In this document: positions 1-9,983 of the stretch, in pieces
Layout: every line of letters begins with the position of its first letter
Numbering within the stretch: the first letter of the stretch is position 1
Origin: Thereva unica
Taxonomy: Eukaryota > Arthropoda > Insecta > Diptera > Therevidae
Assembly (NCBI GenBank): GCA_949987705.1
Contig: OX465281.1
Location: 172,746,516 to 172,810,515 of the forward strand
DNA: 64,000 nucleotides
Direction: 5' to 3'
Notes under the pieces: generated by a model
Seen by the model: only the letters and a program-made list of their open reading frames with translations
What the model was told of the DNA's origin: nothing
Database searches by the model: none
Position numbers and translations under genes: made by a program

Positions 1-763
1 CTAGTTTTTGGCAATAGAAAATTCTGTATGGCTTTAGTTTTGTTGGGGTTAGGCTTTATGCCGTCTGTGGTCACTACATGACCCAGGAATTCAATCTCTT
101 TTCGCAAGAATTCGGACTTATTTAACTGTATCTTTAAATTAGCATACTTGAGTCTTTGGAAAACTTTTCGCAGATTATCAACTTGTTCCGAAAGAGAAGT
201 TGAGTAGATTATAATGTCGTCGAGGTATACAAGACATATGGAACCTTGTAATTCTTTCAAGACATTATCCATTACCCTCTGAAAGGTAGTTGGGGCGTTT
301 TTAAGGCCAAAGGGCATGCGAACGTATTCGTAGTGCCCCCCTTCCACTGTGACCGCTGTCTTTGGAATGTCGTTTGGGTCCATCTCTATTTGATGAAATC
401 CACTCTTCAAATCCAACGTGGAAAAGTACATACACTTACCTAATTTATCTAAAATTTCTGTTATATTAGGCAAGGGATATCGATCGTTGATCGTTTTTTC
501 ATTTAGCTTGCGGTAGTCTATGACTAACCGCCATTTCTGCTTCCCACTAGCGTCCAGTTTCTTAGAAACAATCCAAACTGGAGAGCTCCATGGTGAGTAA
601 CTAGGTCTTATGATATTCTGGTCCAGCATTTCACTGATTTGCTTCCTCACTTCTTCTCTATGAATCTGTGGATACCGATAAGATTTAGTATATACAGGGA
701 TATCGTCCGTTGTGGTTATTTGGTGTTTTACTTGGTTCGTGAAACTCAGATCTTGCCCTTCCC
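1..763 (-). pseudogene. pol: Ty3/Gypsy reverse transcriptase domain, partial
   Basis: Read on the minus strand this frame is open and gives a Ty3/Gypsy RT from its N-terminal edge to just past the thumb. Motifs in order: [34 protein letters not shown], a [11 protein letters not shown] palm block, [14 protein letters not shown], and the catalytic YLDD at 227-216. The last part seen is the [16 protein letters not shown] block. The domain looks intact, but its link to protease is broken by the insertion at 764-1163. The window edge removes the rest of RT, RNase H and integrase. Family assignment is confident; activity is not expected. Confidence 0.88.
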
Positions 764-1163
764 CAGCGGGAAAAATTGGGAGCAGTCCCAAAGGGAGGGA
801 ATTTGGAGGGCTCTCATTGGAGCATTATTGGAGTTATTTAAAAAATTGAATAGGCCAAGTTAAAAACTTAAAATTGTATTGATGCGATGACTCACTATTA
901 TACTGAAAACGTAAGATTACTGAAAAATTCTTATGGTACTTTAATGTTGACCTCTACTGTAGATATTTAAAAAAGCTTTATAATGCTCCTTTTTGTCTCC
1001 AAGTACTTCGTTGTAGGAGTGATCCTAAGGGAGCTCAAATGGAGTGCTAGCCTAGGCGGACATCTAATGTTAAAAAATATATGGAGAGGGAGCGGAAAGG
1101 GAGCACTCCATGCTTCCATTGGAGTGCTCCTCCATTGTTCTTAGAGCACTACATTTCCCACTG
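764..1163. mobile_element. 400-bp TIR insertion (hAT-like termini) inside gypsy pol
   Basis: The gypsy reading frame stops matching at 1163 and resumes at 763. The intervening DNA begins CAGCGGGAAAAATTGGGAG and ends CATTTCCCACTG, giving imperfect 10-bp inverted ends CAG(C/T)GGGAAA. It has no ORF and is rich in ggagtgctcc-like palindromes. I could not find a clear target duplication. A related sequence seems to lie at 42318-42700, where a similar GGGGAAAATTGGAAGCG left end and TATAATGCTCCT interior occur. It is probably a non-autonomous DNA transposon; the superfamily is uncertain. Confidence 0.55.
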
Positions 1164-1930
1164 GGTCCCTATGGAATATCTCCTCGTATTCTTTATATAC
1201 ATTAACTAGAGCTTTAGTTTCCTCTTGGTTTAGGTGGTTAATTCTGAATACATTTTTAATGTCTTCCTCATAACCATTATGTTCGTAGTTTACGTTGAAA
1301 TTATTTACTTCCAGAACTCTTTCTGAGGAGAAAGATTCAACTTTGAGTGGTTGTTCTAGAAATAACATTTCCTCGTGTTCAGACTGGTTTATCACTTCTA
1401 CGAAGCTATGCCAATCTTTTGCATAATAAATACCTTCAGGGATGTATAGTGAAGGGTTTATTTCTGTATGTCTAATATAAATATCACCTTCTTGTTTGTC
1501 TACAGGTATTTTAACTATATATTTCGAATTAGCAGGAATTAGAATTTTTTCTGACATGAAGTTGGGTTTAAATTCCAATGGGATTTTAATCATGTCAGTG
1601 GTCAGAACATTATTAACCGAATCATCTTTCACGCCTAAATTTTTCAAGAGATCTAATCCTAGAAGCCCATCAAAATAACCGTGGAAGCGAAAGACAAGGA
1701 ATCTACTAGTTCCAGGTTATTCAAATTCTATAAAATTGTTTAAAAATATTTCTTTATTTATGGTAAGGCTATTCAAGACTGTATTTATAACTACTTGTTT
1801 GATTAATCTCGTGTCTTCAGGGTGTACAAATTCCGGGTTTATAAAGGAAGCTGACGAACCTGTATCAACCAAGAATTTGAGGGGGCGTCCAAATGGTGAA
1901 GAAACATATAAGGCAAAATTGATCCGTGAA
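1141..1930 (-). pseudogene. pol: Gypsy aspartic protease and protease-RT linker, with in-frame stop
   Basis: The minus strand encodes a retropepsin: LVDTGSSASFINPEF with the catalytic DTG at 1866-1858, then the C-terminal flap/helix block FDGLLGLDLLKNLG near 1665-1635. It continues into the typical Gypsy linker ending in RINHLNQEETKALV and EEIFHRDP. A TAA codon at 1719-1717 interrupts protease between these two blocks. The open stretch from 1647 down to 1141 is the linker, and its last residues come from the TIR insertion. Protease would have cut the gag-pol precursor. The copy is inactive because of the stop and the insertion. Confidence 0.8.
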
Positions 1931-1939
1931 TGTTAATGT

Positions 1940-3194
1940 CTATGTAGCCGATTGGTAGTTCGAGGCTCTGTTTGAAAAATCCTCATGCAACTCGACTACT
2001 TGAATGTTGCGTCTTTGATCACTTCTATTATAATAATATTCAACTAAATTTGAGTAGTAGTCATCAGGGGCGTTTGAATCTTGAGAACCTTCAGTTATAT
2101 GGAATAATTCTTTACTCGTAAAGTTTGGTCTGTTATTAGAACGGAAGAAATTAGATTGTGGTTTTCTTTGGGACTGGTATGTATTAGATCTCATGTTGCC
2201 CGATGATGTGTCCATTGGTTCTGGCTTTAGTTCTGGTTGTTTGTACGGTTGATTTGTTATCTGTCGGAAGGAAGTTGAAGCCTGGGGTCCTAGCGGTGGT
2301 CTATTGAAGGTGGGTTGCTGGTTGTATGCCTGGCGAGGGACCTAATGGTTCTCTAAGTCCCGATAAGAATGAATTTAAACACATTTCTGTAAATAAAATT
2401 TGCTTCGAATTTATAACATTTGGGTCCTTTTCGTGGATGGATACGTGGTTTGTCATACTCGCGAGTAATTCGATTATTTCGCAATAAAATTTTTCCACTG
2501 TTTGGCTACCCTGTTTCGTTTTATGAAGGTCCCTAATCAACGACGTCTCGTTTCTTTTATCAGAGTAATGGAGGATTAGATTTTCTTTAATCTGATCCCA
2601 TTCAAGAGGAGTCCCATACATATTGAGGACTTCGTTAGCTGGCCCAACTATTTTGTTTCGAATTGCTCGTAATAATAATTGACCATAACCGGTGCCGCTA
2701 GTTACGGCGATCAATTCAAGAATTTCTTCGACATTACCTAAAAATTCGAAAAGTAAACGCGGATTTCCATCGTATTGCGGGAGATCTTTAATCGCGTCGG
2801 GTATTCTTAATGAATTGAATACGTATATTGAAGTCATAGTCCTTGTGATAGGAGTCGTTGGTGGAATTACATTATTTATTGGGTTGTTATCAACCACGGT
2901 GTTTGAAAAATTATCTGAATACGAGAAGTCAAAACGAGAATTAGGTACGAAGTCAAAAGGGGTATTATCACTGGCACTAGGTACGTTTTCACAAAAAATA
3001 TGGTCTAATAATCGGTTTTCAAAATTACCTCGCAAAACTCTGTTATTAAAATTATCACTGTACCTTTCACTAATTTCTTCACTTATACTTTCGTTTATAT
3101 TTTCTAATGATCTAAATAAGCCTAATCTAGTTCTTAACCTTGTAATAATAGGATGTGGATTTGGTTTTTATTTTTCTTTGGGGGGGATTGACAT
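1940..3194 (-). pseudogene. gag: Gypsy gag (capsid) with frameshift and early stop
   Basis: The main open stretch (3035-2301) carries an errantivirus-type capsid: DLPQYDGNPRLLFEFLGNVE, then IRNKIVGPANEVL, and HYSDKRNETSLIRDLH. It packages the element RNA into particles. The likely start is the ATG at 3194-3192, but a TAA at 3170-3168 follows after eight codons. A one-base shift near 2334-2341 moves the frame so that the Gln/Asn-rich tail continues as the stretch ending at 1940. No CCHC zinc knuckle is visible, which fits errantivirus gag. This is a dead copy; family placement is good. Confidence 0.8.
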
Positions 3195-3595
3195 AGAACA
3201 TTTTTTTTCTTGATTGTAAATAAGGAAGTACTCAAAATTCGACTTACTTGAAGATTTTTATTATTAGCTGGTAGCGGGGGTAACTCATCCTTGATTGGCA
3301 ATAAAGAGCTGGAGCTCAGCGATCTCTTTTTTTTAATCTGATAGACTAGAGGCTTAGGGTACCTCCGGTAAGCCGCCGTTGACCAATATTGTGCTTCAGT
3401 CCTTTGTCTCTTTCGCTAGTGCGTCCAGGAAGCTGTAGAATCAATTTCCGATAATCCGTCAGACTTGTACAATTTTCACTGTTGGCACTACACTTCCGAT
3501 AAACCGTCGGTATTAGAAAAACAAAACTCGATAAACCGTCGAGGTTGTATTCTTAATTTGCGAAAAGACGAGGACTGGACCGTTTGCCAATCCTT
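3195..3595 (-). other. Gypsy 5' leader with short repeats and a LINE/SINE-like tail
   Basis: This untranslated leader lies between PBS and gag. It contains three imperfect copies of CGATAAACCGTCG (near 3450, 3497 and 3530). At 3326-3365 it also has an oligo-T run followed by AATCTGATAGACTAGAGGC, which resembles the 3' ends of LINE C (24719) and the SINE (57343) read in the same direction. That suggests a small 3'-end fragment of that LINE/SINE family landed in the leader. No ORF. Confidence 0.4.
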
Positions 3596-3607
3596 CCGAC
3601 TGCGCCA
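3596..3607 (-). other. Primer-binding site, tRNA-Ser type
   Basis: On the minus strand the bases just inside the LTR read TGGCGCAGTCGG. Insect 17.6/297-type retrotransposons use this PBS, pairing with the 3' end of a serine tRNA. It fixes the LTR inner boundary at about 3608 and the element's orientation. Confidence 0.82.
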
Positions 3608-4040
3608 ATTACGTTAACCGCCCGTCTTGTGTCCAAAAAAAATAATAATATTTATAAGTCCGAACAATTATTTATTTAAAAAATCACAAAATCTATTATC
3701 AAACAAAGTTTAAGTATCAAAGTTAGAATTTAAAAATCAAACAGCAAGATAACGAATATCGATCTTAACGATACAAAACCAAAACCAAGAGTGATCGATA
3801 TTCATAATTTATAAAATGCTAAAGTTTAAAATGAACTCTACTTAACCTAAGCTGGAATATACAAGTTACTCTAAAAATCAAGGTGCAATTCTTATTCTAG
3901 GAATTTTCTTATAAAATTGATTATTTGCCGTCTGCCTTACTTTAGGTTCAATATAATTAAATTGCTGAATTGCGGCATGTGCCGGAAGGTGGATTTATGG
4001 TTTACAGGTAATAATGATATTCTATACGGGGCAAGTAACT
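3608..4040 (-). repeat. 5' LTR of the gypsy-like element (boundary estimated)
   Basis: The right limit on the minus strand is set by the PBS; the outer limit is where the sequence reads AGTTACTTGCCCC. About 433 bp, a plausible length for the errantivirus group. No second LTR is present for comparison, so the outer end could be off by tens of bases. Confidence 0.5.
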
Positions 4041-4415
4041 GGCACGACTTCGCGATAAAAGAGAGTCCCACCCGAACTGTGATACAGAGAGGACGTTAGA
4101 CTGCGTATACGTTCAGTGCAAGTTTTATTACTATTTTTTCTTTTTGCGAACTTTATAAATTTAATTCAGTGTGCGAATTGCCGATATTTCTTTTTCATTT
4201 TTAGCTTTTCCAAAAAAAAAAAGCTTATACAGAGGCTCTGTCCGTCTGTCCGTCTGAAGCCTACTTTCATCTCTGAAAGTACTGCCGCTGCAGACTTGGC
4301 CCATATCTCAAAATGTAGCTCTTGGTCAAAAGACCAAAAACTGAGAAAATGGTCTGGAAATTTCAACCAGAAGTATATTTAGATAACAAAAAAGAGATTT
4401 CTAATAAAGTCCATA

Positions 4416-4500
4416 CATCGGTAGCCTAGAGGTAAGGCGCTGGAGTCCTACCCCAGGGGAACCAAGTTCAATCCCCTGCCGCAAAATGGTGAAATACAAT
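4416..4500 (+). repeat. tRNA-like SINE head
   Basis: TCGGTAGCCTAGAGGTAAGG resembles a Pol III A box, and AAGTTCAATCC about 40 bases later a B box. The layout CGGTAGYCTAGRGGTAAGGCG matches the SINE head at 57751-57826 (minus strand). It lacks a good acceptor-stem match and is followed by a T-rich body, so it is a degenerate SINE rather than a tRNA gene. Upstream, 4240-4255 is a short (TCTGTCCG)n run. Confidence 0.55.
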
Positions 4501-5399
4501 TTTTTTTAACTTCGGTAAAACATGTTTTGATTATATTTCTCACTAAATTATATTATTTAATAATGATACTCAGGAGAACATAAACATTTATTTAATTAAA
4601 AGTGCAAAAAAATCATTTTCTTGAGTTTTTGTGGCTCTTCGGCGGCTTTATAAATCATTAAGAAATTTCGCGGAAATATTATAAAGTATTTATTTGTTTA
4701 TATGCATATTTTATATGCTGTTCATTTTATTATAGTTCATAGGCATGTAGGTGGTGCTGTAGACCAAAACAAAAATTCAATTTTATCGAACTTCACTGTG
4801 GATTTGTCACAAAAAATATGTATGATTTAAAAGAAACATTTGGTAGGTTTAAAACGAAAAGTAGATATCTAATTTTTACCAGGGCATATAAACGCTTACT
4901 TAAATGAATGAAAATTTATAAATTTAATTGCACGAACGATGTATTTAAGACCGTCCTTATAGTCCATGAATATAAGGAAGTGATTTTTCTCAGAATCTTA
5001 TATATTAATAGGCAAACAAAAAGTTTGTACACGCTAAGGCTTTTTTGTTCGTGGACCGATTTCGTTTAAATTTTCAGAAAATGTTCTTTTTATGGCATAG
5101 TTTTGTAATAAGGAATTTCAACGAAATCGATTCACGAATAAAAAAGTTATAGCGATTTTAATTTTTCGGATTTTAAAAAGCCGTTGGAAAATTTGAATTT
5201 TTTGTGAGCATTAACGTAGAGCTGAGTAGCCTACGATTGACACAAATGCCGTTTCAGTGAAGCGAATGAGAAACAGAGAAAAACAAGCGTTTGTGTGGAT
5301 TTTTGGCGGCATAACTGACATAAAAAAACTCGGCCACTTTGTGCGTGCATTTTTTTATACTCTTTTGTGTATAGTATTATTGAGTTGTATTGTGTAAGG
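4501..5399. other. Intergenic, no gene seen
   Basis: AT-rich sequence with no coding stretch, no long repeat shared with the rest of the window and no clear transposon ends. Confidence 0.5.
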
Positions 5400-5466
5400 G
5401 GCTGCCGTTCGTTTTTTGACGAATGCCTTTAGAAATTTTAATTGATTCATTGCACCTTTAGAAATT

Positions 5467-5835
5467 TTGACTGATTCTTTTAAATGTGCTTTGAATGTTA
5501 TTCCGGTTAATTTTGATTCGTTTTCGTGTGGTTCTTTTAATATGAGTTGTCATTTTTGTCGTGCCAAACATTTTCTGACTGAAGTAACTTTACGTAATAC
5601 TGAGGCATTTTCTTTGTGTTTTCATAAAAGCAAAGTTAATCTACCTCCACTTTCTCAAAATTACTTTTTCAATAATTTTTTTGAAGGATTAACTTCGAAT
5701 GAAAGTGGTATTAAAAGTCGTTCTAAAATTTTTTTTGCAAATATTCGTTCGTATAATGCTGCCTTTGCAATGATTAGCTCTGAGTGTAATTTGTCAAATG
5801 ACACTGTAAATGGCATTTATCATTTTACCACATAG
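5467..5835 (+). pseudogene. Helitron Rep/helicase N-terminal fragment
   Basis: The 122-codon stretch contains MSCHFCRAKHFLTE, then a Cys-His block with KVNLPPL, then FFANIRSYNAAFAMISS. This is the zinc-finger-like region that precedes the Helitron_like_N/Rep domain in animal Helitron transposases (a C-x2-C pair, a K-V-x-L-P-P block, and NIRxYNxxFAM). The protein would start rolling-circle transposition by nicking and unwinding DNA. Only this block is present: no HUH Rep motif or helicase follows, and the frame ends in TAG at 5833-5835. It is a relic, and its ends are not defined. The match is from memory of the family pattern; a protein-profile search would confirm it. Confidence 0.68.
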
Positions 5836-6189
5836 CCAAGCAAGACGTCATGGATGCGATTAAAAAAATCCTGGGAAATTTTAGATGCTCTGGAGCGACA
5901 ATGCAAATGTTTCATAGTAATTAAAAATTCGCCATTGCGAATAATTTTTTTTTTTTAAATAAAAATATTTAAATTGAATTTAAATTCGAACAAATCGAGA
6001 ATTTTATATATTTATTGGTTTTGTGACCGAATTTCGGTAACGGGGATCCCAACTAGTTTTTAATATTTTACAAAAATTTTACAAACGATTTGCCCCATAT
6101 CTAAAAAATTTGCAGCCCTTTGTTTAAAAGCATGTTTTTACGTTTTTATTAACTAAATTTGTATGTATCTCTTCAGAATAACAAAACAA

Positions 6190-6985
6190 AAGTGTGATGT
6201 TGTGCCTAGAGACTAGCCACTAATTACCCTTTTTCTTGGTATTCTTTCTGTTGAATAACACTTCAGACTGGATGACAATATATTAAGTGGAGATTGTGAA
6301 GAATCGCGAAAACATTCACACAAATAACTTGAAAAACTAACGCGTCTTTCATGGAGATGCTGCTGAAAGAATTATACAATAATTTACCCGCCAAGAATTT
6401 GAAAGAATTGATATATTTTAATTGCACCCCATCTATGACAATGAATAGTGAACACCATCTATGGCAATATTACATTACTCTTCGTTTTAGCTATGATTAT
6501 CAATTTCCATAAAATATACAAAATACATTTCATAAATAATAGAAAATCTGTTGTCATAATTCAGTTGTTTACTTTCTTCGAAACTTTATACATACATTGG
6601 AATGTAAGTACCTTTTTTTACGTAAGCATGAATAAATATGTTTATTGCCACATTCCTACAAGTTAGTGTTTGGAGTAATGGGAAGGCGCTAAATCGGGGT
6701 GCGAAAGGGCCAGGGTTCGATTCTTGGTGATGGTGGCGTACTCTTTTTTAACCGACTTCCAAAAGAGAGGAGGTTACTCAATTCGACGTGTAGGTATTTT
6801 GTGGTCCTGTTCATGCATAACTTTGTAATCCAATAACTTCCTTGCTTTTTTTTTTTGGTTCATTTGAAAGGGGAGTTTCCCACGGTGGTCCCGTTTTTTT
6901 TCGAAATTCTGACAACGCAGTTAGAAATTAGGCATAAAAACTATTAAAATTAGTTCAACCTAAACATTTCATAGGCACCGAATGC
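6190..6985 (+). repeat. Dispersed repeat family A, forward copy
   Basis: From TTGTGCCTAGAGACTAGCC to TTCATAGGCACCGAATGC this segment matches, in reverse orientation, the end of the window (about 63560-64000). Its first 120 bp match the reverse complement of 13740-13860. Landmarks: CCCGCCAAGAATTTGAAAGA (6392), GCACCCCATCTATGACA, and the TTTGGAGTAATGGGAAGGCG block at 6670. Relative to the 63-kb copy there is extra DNA at about 6700-6860 with a tRNA-like B box (AGGGTTCGATTC) and an AACCGACTTCC...GGAGG motif. No ORF; it is a non-autonomous mobile repeat of unknown class. Confidence 0.65.
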
Positions 6986-7090
6986 AATGCAGAAGCTGCT
7001 CCCAGCATTCATTTCATATTCTCGCAATGCAGACGCCGCTCTCAAAATCCATGTCATATTCTCGCACCCAGAGAGCAGCTTCTGCATTGC
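6984..7090. repeat. 18-bp perfect inverted repeat
   Basis: GCAATGCAGAAGCTGCTC at 6984-7001 is exactly reversed as GAGCAGCTTCTGCATTGC at 7073-7090. The 71-base loop contains two copies of TCATATTCTCGCA. It starts right at the end of repeat family A and may mark the end of another element. Confidence 0.7.
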
Positions 7091-7099
7091 AACATTCCA

Positions 7100-8046
7100 A
7101 CCCAATCCCTACCACCAAGCGTGGGCTATTTTGCCTCGCACACATACAATTATACGATGCTGTTTGTAAGTGGAGCTCAACCAAAAGTTTCCATGCTCTA
7201 GACAGCTGCATAGGCACAAGTAGCCAGAAACGGGTGCGCAGCAAAGTGCGCGTGAATTACCAACATCACCTAGCCGCCATCCAATCCTTACGTGACCCAG
7301 CTAATTCATTAACCCCAAGTTCCCACGACCTCATTAAGGTGTGTTAGACTGCAACACGCATCCGGTGCCCCAGACGCTGACCGAAGCTTTTTCATCATGG
7401 GAAAACCTTAAGCTAGGTTTAATGTAAAATAGATTTAGGATTAAGATTCAGTTCTGTTAAAGCTTTAAAACAATAAACAACTAAAATTTAATTTGTAAAA
7501 TATATATATACCTATATATTTTTTTTTTTTTGGTATTTTTCGGGGTCGATTCGTTTATTCGTGTCACCATCGCTGATGTCTGTTGCTGGACCACGACTAA
7601 AAGTTGCCATGCTGTAGTCAGCTAAATGGCTGCAATATTTAAATATTTTCTTGGATTAATCGCTTTCGGCAACATGGAATACGTTTCGGCGTTTCGCCTA
7701 TTCGACTGGGCGTGTGTATTTTATTTACATATCTGGGGTAGTATCCCAGTAGGGAAAATCGCAAGTATTTACGGTGGGAAGTCGATTTGGAAGTACTTCT
7801 TTGTTTAGTGTTTTCTGTTGTACATTGTGTGTTGTTGGATTGTTGTTAGTGAGATTTTCATGTAGTTTGATCTCACTACACTGTAATGACTTATAAGTAA
7901 TGCAGAGCAGAATGGGTTTGTTGACCAAGCGTGTGATTTCGCGCAAAAAGCTTGTTGAAAAACTTCGTAGCTTTTCTTCGTAGCTTTCGTTTGTTAATCA
8001 TCTCAGTTATCTCAGCCATTAAGTTTTATATCTATAATTTATAAAC
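7100..8046. other. Intergenic flank of the LTR element, no gene seen
   Basis: No convincing coding sequence. It holds poly-T and (TA)n runs near 7500-7530. The short open frames at 6982-7347 and 7626-7808 have no recognisable motif or codon bias. Confidence 0.45.
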
Positions 8047-8050
8047 ATAT

Positions 8051-8518
8051 TGTGATGATTATGCGCCATCTGTTTGTCGAGAGGATGAATCAACGATTTT
8101 CGGTTGTTGTCTGAACTAAGAATTTATGTACTAAACTAACGAGCGATAAGCGAAGACAACTTCAAGCTGGTCGAAACTAAAAGAAACAGAACATACCACA
8201 AGGAACCAGAAAACGAAGGTTCCAGAAAGTAGACAAAGGTGGAGCTGCCTATATAAAAGCGCCTGGCAGCCGCTATCGAGTCAGTTTTGATTATAAAGGC
8301 GATACAAGTGTTCCAAAGTGAAAAGTGGTGATAAAAAGCGATAATTAGAATTGAATAGTGCGAAATATTAAATTTGCTAGTGATTATAGTGAACTGTAAG
8401 AATTATGTTAGTAATTAAATTGTGTTTTGGTTCGTGATAAATAAATTATTGTGTGGATAATTAAAAAGTGTATTCCTTAATTAATCCTACGAATCCGTTA
8501 AGCCGTAAAAACGTAACA
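8051..8518 (+). repeat. 5' LTR with TATA box, initiator and polyA signal
   Basis: TATATAAAA lies at 8250-8258 and an arthropod-type initiator TCAGTT at 8281-8286, about 31-33 bases downstream, which defines the start of R. AATAAA is at 8440-8445. The ends are TGT...ACA. The same signals are in the 3' LTR. This is a complete Pol II promoter and 3'-end unit. Confidence 0.9.
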
Positions 8519-8520
8519 AT

Positions 8521-8537
8521 TGGTGTCAGAAGTGGGA
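8521..8537 (+). other. Primer-binding site candidate
   Basis: TGGTGTCAGAAGTGGGA follows the LTR after two bases and begins with the TGG expected to pair with a tRNA CCA end. The exact tRNA was not identified. Confidence 0.65.
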
Positions 8538-8630
8538 TTAATTAAGAGATAAGTGAATTAAGTGAACTTGAACAATAATTGTGGTTGGAATTTAAATTTT
8601 GTGCGTGAGAAATAAGGACTTATTAATAAA

Positions 8631-9983
8631 ATGGGTCGAAAGCTAGTGGATTTGCGCACTGTAGAGTTAAAAAAAGAATTAAGTAAACGCTCGTTGTCAA
8701 CGGTGGGGGCTAAAAGTTCCCTAACCGCCCTACTTCGAGAAGCTATGGTGAACGAAGGTAAGGATCCTGAAACCTACATGTTTGAAGGCGAGGTAGAAGC
8801 AGAGCTAGAAGAAGCGACAGTGAGTACGGCAGAACTTCTTAAAACATTGATGGTGATGAAAGAGGCGCAAGAACGTGCATCAGCAGAGATGAAAGAAGCG
8901 ACAGCCGAAATGAGGGAAGCGCAAGAACGGTCATCCGAAGCGCAAGAACGTGCATCGGCAGAGATGAAGGAAGCGCAAGAACGGTCATCAGCAGATATGA
9001 GGGAAGCGACAACAGAGATCAAGGCGGAAGTGTCGGCGTTAAAAGATGAACAAAAAATGTTAACAGTAGTTCATGAACGTTCGATCGCAGAACTCAAAGA
9101 GTCGATGGAAGAACAGAGGAGCCAGTTGGAGCAGAAAATCGAATCATTCTCACTTTCTGTCGACAATAAGCTGGATAACATGAAAGAAAATGTAAGGAAT
9201 GATCTGGAAAGTCTCGAATCTTCCATCAAGGCAAATGTAAGGAATGACCTGGATAATCTCGAATCTTCCATCAAGGCAAACGTAAGGAATGATCTAGGAA
9301 AACTCGAAATTGAACTAGAAACAGTCAGAGCAGATCTAGAAAGGGTAAAGATTCACCACCCAGCGACGGCATCTCACGAAGTCATCGGAGTTAGGAAACT
9401 GCAGCCTCCAACTTTCGACGGGCAAAGCCCATGGTCTACTTATAAGCTCCAATTCGAAGCAGCAGCAGCAGGCAATTTCTGGACTGAGGAGGAGAAAGCA
9501 ACCGCCTTAACGTTGTCACTAAGGGGCACAGCAGCAGAAATATTGCAGTCAATACCAGCAGAACATCGCAACAGCTACGGGTTCTTAGTTCAAGCGCTGG
9601 AAATGCGTTACGGTGATCAACACATGCAAGAGGTTTATCGACTTCAACTTCGCAATCGACTTCAAAAGCCAGGAGAAACTTTACAACAACTATGCGCCGA
9701 TATCGAGAGGTTAGTGCATCTGGCTTATCCTAGCTTCGGCCAAGACTACATCAACGAAGTAGCAAGAGAGGCTTTCCTTAACTCTTTTGCTGACCGAGAT
9801 CTACAACAGGCAGCCAGATTGGCCGGAAAGAAGAATACCGCAGAAGTTCTGGCATATGCTCTGGCATACGAGGCAGCGAAGCAAGCAACAAGGAATACGG
9901 TCCACCTCAGGGGAATCAATATGACTGAGAACATTTGCCATCGAGTCAACACCTCGGAAGTACGTCGTCGTCTACGATGCTGA
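8631..9983 (+). CDS. gag: Gag polyprotein with coiled coil and capsid (ends at TGA in zinc knuckle)
   Basis: 450 codons from the first ATG after the leader. Residues 1-45 are a short domain with VDLRTVELKKELSKR and the glycine/alanine turn typical of a SAP-like DNA-binding helix pair. Residues about 60-245 are a long coiled coil made of near-repeats (AQERASAEMKEA and NVRNDLESLESSIKA, three copies of the latter). Residues about 255-425 are a Gypsy capsid: LQPPTFDGQSPWSTYKLQFE, TLSLRGTAAEILQSIP, LRNRLQKPGETLQQL. The TGA at 9981-9983 falls on the second residue of a CCHC knuckle (C-*-DCGEPGHLQRSC), and the same frame stays open beyond it to 10706. Gag forms the particle that could package this element's own RNA. 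Confidence 0.88.
   Translation: MGRKLVDLRTVELKKELSKRSLSTVGAKSSLTALLREAMVNEGKDPETYMFEGEVEAELEEATVSTAELLKTLMVMKEAQERASAEMKEATAEMREAQERSSEAQERASAEMKEAQERSSADMREATTEIKAEVSALKDEQKMLTVVHERSIAELKESMEEQRSQLEQKIESFSLSVDNKLDNMKENVRNDLESLESSIKANVRNDLDNLESSIKANVRNDLGKLEIELETVRADLERVKIHHPATASHEVIGVRKLQPPTFDGQSPWSTYKLQFEAAAAGNFWTEEEKATALTLSLRGTAAEILQSIPAEHRNSYGFLVQALEMRYGDQHMQEVYRLQLRNRLQKPGETLQQLCADIERLVHLAYPSFGQDYINEVAREAFLNSFADRDLQQAARLAGKKNTAEVLAYALAYEAAKQATRNTVHLRGINMTENICHRVNTSEVRRRLRC

Larger units (their letters stand above)
1..4040 (-). mobile_element. Ty3/Gypsy errantivirus-like LTR retrotransposon, 5' part, cut by window start
   Basis: Read on the minus strand the order is LTR (about 4040-3608), a tRNA-Ser type primer-binding site, a roughly 400-base leader, gag, aspartic protease, and reverse transcriptase running off base 1. 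This is the Ty3/Gypsy order, and the PBS and gag look like the 17.6/297/gypsy (errantivirus) group. The rest of pol, any env and the 3' LTR would lie to the left of the window. Damage: a stop in the gag N-terminus, a gag frameshift, a stop in protease, and a 400-bp DNA-transposon-like insertion between protease and RT. This copy cannot make its own proteins. The LTR outer boundary is estimated from its end pattern (AGTTAC...GTAATT) because the second LTR is not available. Confidence 0.85.

Noticed and set aside
2692..3213. 173-codon plus-strand ORF with hydrophobic stretches
   Set aside because: Antisense to gypsy gag, which has clear family motifs on the minus strand.
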